From NCBI GenBank assembly GCA_049792815.1, contig JBARBG010000174.1, positions 1 through 6,404 on the forward strand: a DNA stretch of 6,404 nucleotides. The letters are read 5' to 3'. How positions within the stretch are numbered: position 1 is the stretch's first letter; every line of letters starts with the position of its first letter. Shown in pieces: positions 1-5,527 of the stretch. A model generated the notes under the pieces. It had not been told where the DNA came from. It ran no database searches and saw only the letters and a list, made by a program, of their open reading frames with translations. A program made the translations under genes and the position numbers. This DNA comes from DAIDKA01 sp049792815 (GTDB taxonomy: Bacteria; Pseudomonadota; Gammaproteobacteria; Steroidobacterales; Steroidobacteraceae).

Positions 1-644
1 ACCGGGTAGCGCTCTGGAGGCCCGGGCGACCATCGCCACAGTCCGTTCTGCGTCAGGACCCACAGATTTCTGTGGCGATCTTCATACATGCTTCCATCGG
101 ACACACCTAACTCGCCAGCTCCCTCGCATAGCGGTTTTCCGTTTTGAATCTTGCAGACCCGAGCAGGTGCATCCACGCCAAGCCAAACCGTTCCCTGACT
201 ATCTTGAAGAAGCACATCGGTGTTCTGCCCAGCCAGCTCGGGATAATTTGTCAGTCGACCGTCCTTCCAACTCGCCACACCGGTGTGTGTGCCAATCCAA
301 AGCGTCCCGTCGCGCGTCACCATTAGCGCGGGAATGTACTTGCCCGGCAGATGCGCACCGGCTGGCGGCTGCCACGGTATCGCCGCCACGCCATCGAAGC
401 GAAACAGACCGGAATCCGTGCCCAGCCATAGATATCCATCCGGCGTCTGCGAGATTGCAAGAACCTTGGTCTTGATGACGCCGTCACGGACCTTCCAAGC
501 CGTGTGCCCATACTGACTGAGATCTAGAGACGGATCCGAGGCAAACGCAGAACAGCAATACACCAACAGGACGCTCGCCGTGACTACCAACCTCCGTCGT
601 CGATGCGCTCTCCCCTCGGCTGCACGTGATGCGACGACCTTCAT
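1..644 (-). CDS. Two-component regulator propeller sensor protein, N-terminal part (runs off left edge)
   Basis: Starts at ATG 644 and stays open for 214 codons to the window edge, so the C-terminal part is missing. Residues 1-37 look like a Sec signal peptide: a basic stretch (HRRRRLVV) followed by a hydrophobic core ending in CCSAFA before SDPS. The mature part opens with DLSQYGHTAWKVRDG and then has repeated propeller blades of the Reg_prop type: QTPDGYLWLGTDSGLFRFDG, then TRDGTLWIGTHTGVASWKDG, then QDSQGTVWLGVD and EDRHRNLWVLTQNGLWRW. Known members carry many such periplasmic blades, a Y_Y_Y domain, one membrane helix and a cytoplasmic HisKA_3/HATPase kinase, so a sensor kinase is expected but the kinase part lies outside the window. 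Its ATG overlaps the stop of the upstream kinase tail (ATGA), implying translational coupling. The ligand is unknown. Confidence 0.85.
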   Translation of the reverse strand, partial: MKVVASRAAEGRAHRRRRLVVTASVLLVYCCSAFASDPSLDLSQYGHTAWKVRDGVIKTKVLAISQTPDGYLWLGTDSGLFRFDGVAAIPWQPPAGAHLPGKYIPALMVTRDGTLWIGTHTGVASWKDGRLTNYPELAGQNTDVLLQDSQGTVWLGVDAPARVCKIQNGKPLCEGAGELGVSDGSMYEDRHRNLWVLTQNGLWRWSPGPPERYP

Positions 645-1153
645 TCGACAGAATCCGAATCGGACCGTGATGGCGGCTCATGACCGGAACTGCGTGCGCT
701 ACCCGACAACTTCTCAGTGAACCATGAACGCCACGGAGAAGGGGATGCGGGGTAAGCACGGGAGGCCGGTACGCTGAGTTCGATCTCGGTGCCAGAACCC
801 GGTGCCGTCCAGACGGTCAGCTTGCCGCGAATCAACTTGGCGCGCTCGCGCATGCCATGGAGTCCGAAGTGCCCCGCACGCCCCTCATCTGTCAGGAACT
901 TGGGGTCGATGCCCTTGCCATCATCCCGGATCCGCAATCGAAGCTGCCGCTCGTCATAGCGCAGCTCGACTTCAATCTGCTTCGCCTCGGCATGTCGGAA
1001 TGCATTGCGCAGTGCCTCACTCCCGATCCGATAGATCTCGTCGCGCACGATCGGGTGCAGGGTCCGCGGTGTCCTGCTTCCCTCGGTGTGCTTTCTTCTG
1101 CTTCGAGTTGTCAGCCACGTTCTTAGGCCGCAAACCGAATGCTCCCTACGCAA
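641..1153 (-). pseudogene. C-terminal ATPase domain of a truncated propeller-type sensor histidine kinase
   Basis: The 170-codon frame encodes a HATPase_c domain from about residue 31 on. Visible motifs are the N-box (EALRNAFRHA, residues 46-55), the G1 box (RDDGKGID, 76-83), the G2 region (GHFGLHGMRERA, 94-105) and GSGTEIEL (119-126). The tail SVPASRAYPASPSPWRSWF is like the end of Reg_prop/Y_Y_Y sensor kinases. Missing are the HisKA_3 helix with the phospho-accepting His, the membrane helix and all propeller blades. Residues 1-30, rich in Arg, Ser and Thr, do not resemble the family and are probably out-of-register sequence. No dimerisation/His-box frame was found just upstream, so this is most likely the 3' remnant of a full-length gene. 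It could still make a free ATPase domain, but it cannot autophosphorylate alone. The stop overlaps the ATG of the next sensor gene. Confidence 0.75.
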
Positions 1154-1418
1154 AAGAATATACGCCGGCTCGGAACTCCTCCTCTAGCCACTTTCGGGTG
1201 ACATTTGCTACCCGGTAGAGGGAATCGACAGGTTTCTCGCTCGGCTCAACCAGAACTCTACCGCCCAAAATTAGAGCGACGCCAAGTGGCTGATTATAAT
1301 ATGTTTTCCGGCCTACCCTGAGTTATCAGTGATAGTCCTCGCTGAAGAGCCTTCATGCACGGAATCTGCGCAGGGGCAGGATTTCATTCCAGTGGCCCCG
1401 GCCACACGCTTACGTCCG
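1154..1418. other. No supported gene; region between pqqE and the truncated kinase
   Basis: About 265 bases without a convincing gene. On the minus strand a 58-codon open frame (1146-1322) lies between two stops but has no ATG or plausible start. It contains GVALILGGRVLVEPSEKPV and ends RAGVYSFA. I do not recognise it; it may be a gene remnant or chance. Just beyond the pqqE stop there is a short GC-rich inverted repeat (1392-1405, GTGGCC/GGCCAC) without a T-run, a weak terminator candidate at best. An AT-rich stretch near 1295-1305 resembles a -10 element, but no matching -35 is evident. Confidence 0.4.
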
Positions 1419-2585
1419 TTACGGGATTAGCGCCGCCGAATTGGCAATCGAGCGGAATATCAGGGGCTGATCATCAACACATTTTTCCTCATCACGTGAC
1501 GTATCTGCGCGGGCTACGACCGCCGAAACCAGGTGATGATGCGGCGACAAATCGCACACCGGGTCAGCGTTGGCCGCATCGCCTGTCAAGAGGTACGCCT
1601 GGCATCGGCAGCCGCCGAAGTCGCGAACCTTTTCAGGGCAACTTCGGCACGGTTCCTTCATCCATGAATCACCACGGAAGTAATTGAACCCTGAGGATTC
1701 GAACCAGATCTCCCCTATGCTGGAGCTGCGCACGTTGGGGAATTCCAATCCCGGCAACATGCGCGCCGCATGACACGGCAGTGCCGTCCCATCCGGCGTG
1801 ATGCACAGGAACATCGAGCCCAGACCATTCATGCACGCCTTGGGGCGCCGCTCGAAGTAGTCGGGCACTACGAAAAAAATGCGCATCGGCCGGCCGTCGC
1901 GCTCGCGGAAACGCCGCATTGTCGCCTCCGCGCGCTCGACTTGATCGCGGCTCGGCATCAATTGTTCGCGATTGCGCCAGGCCCAACCGTAATACTGAGT
2001 GTTGGCAAGTTCCACATAATCCGCGCCTAGCCGATCCGCCATCTCGAGGATTTCCTCCACATGATCGATGTTGAGCCGGTGCAGGACGACATTCAGCACC
2101 ATGGGGTAGTCGTACCTCTTGATGAGCGCGGCGACTTTGGACTTCAATTCGAAGGTACGCGTGCTGCTCAAAAAATCATTCATCTGCCGTGAGCTGTCCT
2201 GAAACGAGAGTTGAATGTGATCGAGCCCAGCCGCCTTCAATGCGCGGATCCGCGTTTCATTGAGACCGACCCCGGAGGTGATGAGATTGATGTAGAACCC
2301 GAGTCGGTGCGCCTCGGCCACGATCACTTCCAAATCCTTCCGTGCCAGCGGCTCACCGCCCGACAGTCCCAACTGCACGGAACCGAGCGCGCGCGCCTCG
2401 CGCAATACGCGAACCCAGTCCTCGGTGTGCAATTCCGGGCCGCTGCGCGCGAAATCCGTGGGGTTATAGCAAAACGCGCAATGCAGCGGGCACCGATAGG
2501 TCAGCTCCAGCAGCAGCCATAGCGGCGGCCCCGGCTTGACGCTCGCCTGGGCGAGTTCGGTGCTCACCGCATCACCCTGAGCCAT
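1419..2585 (-). CDS. pqqE: PqqE, radical SAM/SPASM PqqA peptide cyclase
   Basis: The 388-residue protein has the normal family length. PqqE uses SAM and reducing equivalents to form the carbon-carbon bond between Glu and Tyr of PqqA, the first step of PQQ synthesis, in the cytoplasm with PqqD as peptide chaperone. The radical SAM cluster motif CPLHCAFC is at residues 32-39 and the SAM-binding GGEP at 76-79. The SPASM region keeps Cys 251, 261, 271, 313, 316, 326, 328 and 344. Asp322 is placed like the unusual Asp ligand of the Methylobacterium enzyme. The ending (HHHLVSAVVARA to IFRSIANSAA) is family-like, so the C-terminus looks complete. The ATG at 2585 overlaps pqqD by 22 bases. An alternative GTG start at 2567 (VSTEL) overlaps the pqqD stop as GTGA and has AGGG upstream, so the true start is uncertain by six codons. 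I see no broken catalytic residue. Confidence 0.96.
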   Translation of the reverse strand: MAQGDAVSTELAQASVKPGPPLWLLLELTYRCPLHCAFCYNPTDFARSGPELHTEDWVRVLREARALGSVQLGLSGGEPLARKDLEVIVAEAHRLGFYINLITSGVGLNETRIRALKAAGLDHIQLSFQDSSRQMNDFLSSTRTFELKSKVAALIKRYDYPMVLNVVLHRLNIDHVEEILEMADRLGADYVELANTQYYGWAWRNREQLMPSRDQVERAEATMRRFRERDGRPMRIFFVVPDYFERRPKACMNGLGSMFLCITPDGTALPCHAARMLPGLEFPNVRSSSIGEIWFESSGFNYFRGDSWMKEPCRSCPEKVRDFGGCRCQAYLLTGDAANADPVCDLSPHHHLVSAVVARADTSRDEEKCVDDQPLIFRSIANSAALIP

Positions 2586-2848
2586 CGCTTCTCGAGTGCC
2601 TGCACCAAGAAGGCCGTGACCGCGTCCGACAGCCCGGTTGTTGCGTAGGCGGCTTCGAGATCCGCAATGATTTCAGCGATCGTCGCCTCCCCGTTACAGC
2701 GCTTAAAGATCTCGCCGGCACTGCCGTTGAGCCTTATCATCCCTTCGGAATAGCGCAAGACGTGCGCATTTTGCGCGCTCTCCCATTGCAGGCGAAAGTG
2801 GCGCTCGATCGCGGGCCGAGAGGCGGCATCGATTGATATCTCATTCAT
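2564..2848 (-). CDS. pqqD: PqqD, PqqA-binding peptide chaperone
   Basis: The 94-residue protein matches the usual PqqD size. It is a small winged-helix RiPP recognition element that binds the PqqA precursor and presents it to PqqE. Family signatures are RPAIERHFRLQWE near the N-terminus, HVLRYSEGMIRLNGSAGEI (residues 29-47) and the CNGEATIAEIIADLE segment before the C-terminal helices. The ATG at 2848 sits in ATGAATGA, overlapping both the stop of the upstream hybrid frame (2841-2843) and the presumed ancestral pqqC stop (2845-2847). No strong Shine-Dalgarno precedes it, so translation probably depends on coupling to upstream ribosomes. If so, the surviving pqqB/pqqC remnant would still matter for PqqD expression. 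The protein appears intact. Confidence 0.95.
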   Translation of the reverse strand: MNEISIDAASRPAIERHFRLQWESAQNAHVLRYSEGMIRLNGSAGEIFKRCNGEATIAEIIADLEAAYATTGLSDAVTAFLVQALEKRWLRVMR

Positions 2849-3116
2849 GGTAGCACCGGGTGCGCCGTGCCATCGCGTTAACCATCTGCCAGAGTACGTC
2901 CAACTTGAATTTCAGACTATCGAGCCCGAATTGCACGTCACGCCAAGAAGGGTTCACTTGACTTGGAAAGTAGTGCAATCCCTCAGAATCGATCGATGAT
3001 TGTGTTCGCGCCTGGGCACACCGCGTTCCTGAACGATAGGCTGCACAGTTGGGACAGTTGCAATCCCACGGTGGAAAGCCACCGCCCGCGCTCGACCCCA
3101 GAACGCGAAGTCTCAT
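2841..3116 (-). pseudogene. Deletion remnant of pqqB and pqqC fused into one 91-codon frame
   Basis: Residues 1-42 are the PqqB N-terminus: RVLGSSAGGGFPPWDCNCPNC and ARTQSSI, including the Cys-rich CNCPNC site. From residue 43 the sequence is PqqC: DSEGLHYF and RDVQFGLD (about 43-66), then LKFKLDVLWQMVNAM (68-82), the last helix. Roughly 25 PqqC residues that normally separate RDVEFGL from LKFKLDVLW are missing. After residue 82 the frame changes: the hybrid ends ARRTRCYHE, whereas a neighbouring frame reads DGTAHPVLP and stops at 2845-2847, a plausible ancestral PqqC end. Family lengths are about 300 (PqqB) and 250 (PqqC) residues. The PqqB metallo-hydrolase His ligands and nearly all of the PqqC cofactor pocket are absent, so neither activity is possible. 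ATG 3116 matches family starts; a GTG at 3161 in the same frame is an alternative. Neither has a clear Shine-Dalgarno. Confidence 0.88.
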
Positions 3117-3164
3117 GGGAAGGTGGGGGTGCCCGTACGGACCGCCCTGCGCCCGAGGCACTCG

Positions 3165-3239
3165 TCAGCGATTGGCGACGTAAAGATTGATCTCCATACC
3201 AAACCGAAATTCAATCGCCTGCGGAATTTCCCATTTCAT
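3165..3239 (-). CDS. pqqA: PqqA, 24-residue precursor peptide of PQQ
   Basis: The peptide begins MKWEIPQAIEF and ends EINLYVANR, the typical PqqA pattern. It is the ribosomal substrate whose Glu and Tyr side chains are joined by PqqE and become the PQQ skeleton. Here these are E16 and Y20 in the expected ExxxY spacing. The ATG at 3239 has a good ribosome binding site (AGGAGA, six bases of spacing), stronger than those of the downstream genes, as suits a precursor peptide needed in excess. Its stop lies 48 bases before the ATG of the pqqB/pqqC remnant. It heads the operon and appears fully functional. Confidence 0.95.
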   Translation of the reverse strand: MKWEIPQAIEFRFGMEINLYVANR

Positions 3240-3444
3240 AATGAATCTCCTGGCATGTGGTTGCGTTGATCAAACTGCCTCAAGACCAAGATAGGACGCC
3301 GTCCCTCGCAGTTGACTCACGGATTACCGCATAGGTCAGTCAATGACTCGGCACCCTTTCGTCCCAGTCGTTCGACATTGTTCTACCTCCAATTCATCAA
3401 GAATTCGTGCCCTTTGATCTCTCATGAGGGTGTTTTCGGGGCAC
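3240..3444 (-). promoter_or_regulatory. pqqA leader/promoter region with repeated TGACTC words
   Basis: No gene is visible. Reading towards pqqA, a perfect inverted repeat AGTCA-T-TGACT lies at 3338-3348 and a further TGACTC at 3313-3318. On the plus strand the two TGACTC words start 31 bases apart, about three helical turns, which could suit an operator. A TTGACT that could act as -35 overlaps the inverted repeat, but no good -10 at 16-18 bases is visible, so the promoter is not assigned firmly. The regulatory role is inference from position only. Confidence 0.35.
3246..3251 (-). promoter_or_regulatory. Ribosome binding site of pqqA
   Basis: AGGAGA on the minus strand, six bases before the pqqA ATG. 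It is the clearest Shine-Dalgarno of the pqq operon and supports the start at 3239. Confidence 0.8.
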
Positions 3445-3502
3445 CTTTGCGAAGTCCGCAAAGCCGCGTTCCATGCGCGCGATGACGAATTAGAACGCGG
3501 CT
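3445..3502. terminator. Two adjoining perfect hairpins downstream of dps
   Basis: CTTTGCG (3445-3451) pairs with CGCAAAG (3457-3463) around a five-base loop. AGCCGCGTTC (3462-3471) pairs with GAACGCGGCT (3493-3502) around a 21-base loop. They start about 30 bases beyond the dps stop and lie before the pqqA leader, so a terminator insulating dps from pqqA is plausible. There is no clear T-run on the minus strand. On the plus strand CCTCTTTT follows. The two stems share two bases, so the hairpins may be alternatives. Confidence 0.4.
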
Positions 3503-3530
3503 GGCCTCTTTTGGACCAATGCGAGCCTCG

Positions 3531-4058
3531 CTATCGGCCGGCCTCGAACAGAAACCAACTGCGGCGCTCCGCTTCGTCGATCCACACTTCAATCAAACTC
3601 GCGGTGGCAATATCGGCATGCTCATCGCAAACGCCGTGGGCCTCTCGCAAGCGCGAGACCAGCGATTTATTGTCCTCACGCAGCTCCGCGAGCATATCCA
3701 ATGGTTCGACGTAGCCCTCATCATTATCGAGCACGCGCTGTATCCGGCCGATATGGCCAATGGATCGAAGCGTCGTACCGCCGACCTTGCGTACGCGTTC
3801 GGCGATCGGATCTGTCATGGCGTATAGCTGATCGGCCTGCTCGTCGAGCAGCAAGTGATAGTCGCGAAAATGCGCTCCGCTCATATGCCAATGAAAATTC
3901 TTGGTCTTAAGGTATAGGGCGAACACGTCCGCCAAAATGGCGTTCATGGCGCCCTCAATGTCCCGCGCCCGCGCCCGATCGAAGTCCGAGGGGACAAGGA
4001 TTGGGGATTGTTGGCGCCGCTTAAGCTGCTGTCGCATTGATGCGGTTCGATTTTTCAT
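3531..4058 (-). CDS. dps: Dps/ferritin-like DNA-protection protein
   Basis: The 175-residue protein has normal Dps length. Dps dodecamers oxidise Fe(II) with peroxide, store iron and shield DNA in stressed cells. The ferroxidase site, shared between subunits, is visible: NFHWHMSG (His56), DYHLLLDEQ (His68, Asp72) and DPIAERVRKVGG (Asp83, Glu87). The N-terminal tail MKNRTASMRQQLKRRQQ is basic, as in Dps proteins that bind DNA through the tail. The ATG at 4058 is preceded by AGGT in GGCAGGTAGC, a usable ribosome binding site. The frame is open further upstream to 4415, but that extension has no family likeness. Promoter signals (for example OxyR or IHF sites) cannot be assigned by eye. The gene stands alone, with kinase debris upstream and hairpins downstream. 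Confidence 0.95.
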   Translation of the reverse strand: MKNRTASMRQQLKRRQQSPILVPSDFDRARARDIEGAMNAILADVFALYLKTKNFHWHMSGAHFRDYHLLLDEQADQLYAMTDPIAERVRKVGGTTLRSIGHIGRIQRVLDNDEGYVEPLDMLAELREDNKSLVSRLREAHGVCDEHADIATASLIEVWIDEAERRSWFLFEAGR

Positions 4059-4386
4059 GCTACCTGCCTTGCTTTGGTATCCCTGTGACCGCGCGTTGCC
4101 CCAATCGCCGCGGATGTCATTGCTGGGTTCTTGCCGCGCGGAAATCGCGCCTCCCCAGGGACGGGTGTCGACCGGAAAGCGGCTAGAACGGTCATCTTGG
4201 CCATGTCGAGAACGGACACATCGTTCGGTGGACCCTTCGCCGAATATTGGTAACGGCCACCCGGACTCAGTCCCAGATCCCAGGGGCGATGAGTGGTTTG
4301 TGCAACCGTGAGGCGTCGACCCGTTGCAATCGGACACCATCCCGCTTGAGAACTGATTCGAGGACCTGCGCAGATGGGATCGATAG
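4059..4386. other. No supported gene; spacer between kinase remnant and dps
   Basis: Open minus-strand frames cross this stretch in two registers, but neither has a recognisable domain. One contains LDMAKMTVLAAF (about 4170-4210), which faintly recalls a response-regulator start, though the following residues do not fit. It presumably contains the dps promoter plus the decayed 3' end of the kinase gene. Confidence 0.4.
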
Positions 4387-4801
4387 CTATTTCGAGAGTG
4401 TCGGCGGCGGCCCAATCTCGCTCACGGTGCTGCCGCTGCTCAGCCGAGTCGCACCCGTGCCCATCTGCAGAATGAATCCTCAGCACAGTGGAGGAACCGC
4501 CGTCGAGGGGCCCGGCCGGCTGATGCAGATCATGCGAGAAGTCGCTAGCACGGGCCTCCCCCGGCGCAGCTTCATCAGCGATCAATTCGCTGATGCACAT
4601 TAGCTGCACCCTCCTCAGACCAGTTCGCAGGGAATCGCGGACGAACAGATCCGCCATCGCGAAGACATCACCTGCGGGTTCGTGATTGCGCCCAGAGTCT
4701 TCCTCTAGATGCTCGAGGGACGGCACTTCGGGCAGTCCCCGAAGCGTGTTCAATAGACTATGAGAAACGTAGGTCTGCACTGCCTGCTTAGCTTCTGAAA
4801 C
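4387..4801 (-). pseudogene. Decayed LytS/YehU-type sensor histidine kinase
   Basis: In one minus frame (4801 to about 4571) SEAKQAVQTYVSHSLLNTLRG resembles the His-box of LytS-family kinases (consensus QINPHFLFNTL) with the His kept (codon 4760-4762) but the Pro and Phe changed. It is followed by DVFAMADLFVRDSLR and RVQLMCISELI, like the usual LADLLRYSLR and VPLSEELELV segments. The frame then loses likeness. In another frame (4473-4387) LQMGTGATRLSSGSTVSEIG resembles the ATPase G-box DxGxG and GxGLxN segments, and a stop follows. The middle of the ATPase domain, including a convincing N-box, was not found. Frame changes and missing pieces suggest a pseudogene. A membrane helix in a third register lies immediately upstream (4788-4910). 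Assignment rests on motif likeness by eye. Confidence 0.5.
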
Positions 4802-4910
4802 CAATATAGAGGGCTGCGATGGGTACCAGTAATGCCACAAAGATCGCGAGCAACCAATAAATGCTCACAAACAACACCGATCGTGAACTCACGGGATCTT
4901 CCTCATCCAT
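4788..4910 (-). CDS. 40-residue single-helix membrane protein or kinase N-terminal remnant
   Basis: The ATG at 4910 is preceded by GGAAG with five bases of spacing. The peptide begins with an acidic MDEEDPVSSRS, then a long hydrophobic helix (about residues 12-37: VLFVSIYWLLAIFVALLVP and on) and ends GFRS. The charge pattern (acidic N-terminus, Arg after the helix) would place the C-terminus in the cytoplasm. It is too short for a known enzyme. The stop falls exactly where the LytS-like frame begins in another register, so it may be the frameshifted membrane segment of that kinase. The credible start and ribosome binding site favour, but do not prove, an independent small protein. Confidence 0.45.
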   Translation of the reverse strand: MDEEDPVSSRSVLFVSIYWLLAIFVALLVPIAALYIGFRS

Positions 4911-5452
4911 GATTTCTTCCACGGTTCGCTGATCCTTATCCGCCGAGTTCTCGGTCAAATTGGAACTCCGTGCCTGTGTTTAGCCGTTGCAATGGCATTA
5001 TCGAGTGCTGCCACTCGCAGTTAGCTCACTGATTCGCGCAATTTGAGTGCGACGGCCGAGTGGGCTGCCCACGACGTTAAGGGCGTGACACACGTCGAAT
5101 GCGCATATCGGTATCGCATTGGCTCGCGTACGAGACGAAGATGGTGTGCGAGTGTTGGCCGCCACCGTTGAAATGGGGATACCAATCTGCCGGCCGCTTG
5201 GGGTTTGTTGTCGCTCGCAGTGCCGAGCATCTTGGTGCTGCTGGCCCTGGTCTTGAGTCTAGCCGTGAGTGAGCGGTGAGATTCCGGCAGTACTGTGTAC
5301 CGAACGATGGTTCTGGTGATCAGGCCAGCGGTCTTATCCGGCTGGCTATCACCCGGTAAGTAGTTGCCGTCGCCCACGCGAATTGAAAGGGGAATGGGGC
5401 TGTCATCCACGCGAGCGAACCGACCCACTTTCAATTCAAAAAGGAACGGCCC
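4911..5452. other. No supported gene; hairpins and a membrane-helix-like frame
   Basis: About 540 bases with no gene I can support. A plus-strand frame without a start (5172-5279) encodes AAWGLLSLAVPSILVLLALV and ends AVSER, a clear membrane-helix pattern, possibly the tail of a lost membrane protein. A minus-strand open frame covers 5021-5494 but has no recognisable domain and an odd composition. Two short perfect hairpins occur: CGAGTG/CACTCG (5002-5017, four-base loop) and GTGGGC/GCCCAC (5060-5072). The promoter for the downstream plus-strand genes is probably between 5280 and 5440, but I could not fix its -35 and -10. Confidence 0.45.
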
Positions 5453-5527
5453 ATGAGTCCACTTGCAGAAACATTCCGGCCCGCGAATTGCCAAACACTT
5501 GTCCCAATTTACAAGGAGTGCCTATGA
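5453..5527 (+). CDS. 24-codon ORF overlapping the start of the secreted protein gene
   Basis: ATG 5453 has an excellent ribosome binding site (AAGGA, 5441-5445, seven bases of spacing). The peptide starts MSPLAETFRPANC and ends YKECL, and its TGA overlaps the downstream ATG as ATGA. No family is recognised. The arrangement suits a translationally coupled leader peptide or the remnant of an upstream gene. The downstream gene has its own strong site (AAGGAG, 5513-5518) inside the end of this ORF, so coupling is not strictly needed. Coding status is unproven. Confidence 0.4.
   Translation: MSPLAETFRPANCQTLVPIYKECL

Noticed and set aside
802..1218. 138-codon plus-strand open frame
   Set aside because: It is the complement of the kinase ATPase domain, a shadow of the coding strand.
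1355..1687. 110-codon plus-strand open frame
   Set aside because: Mostly antisense to the end of pqqE, with no domain.
2841..3116. The hybrid frame as a genuine bifunctional PqqB-PqqC enzyme
   Set aside because: It keeps under a fifth of either family and loses the metal ligands and cofactor pocket.
3531..4415. Long 294-codon version of Dps
   Set aside because: The extra 119 residues have no Dps likeness; the ATG at 4058 has a ribosome site and gives the normal length.
4055..4840. 261-codon minus frame taken as one protein
   Set aside because: Only its first third resembles a kinase; the start codon lies inside the membrane-helix frame and the rest has no domain likeness, so it is treated as a frameshifted remnant.
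5021..5494. 157-codon minus-strand open frame
   Set aside because: No recognisable domain, no clear ribosome binding site and odd composition; it overlaps the leader of the plus-strand genes and a helix-like plus frame.
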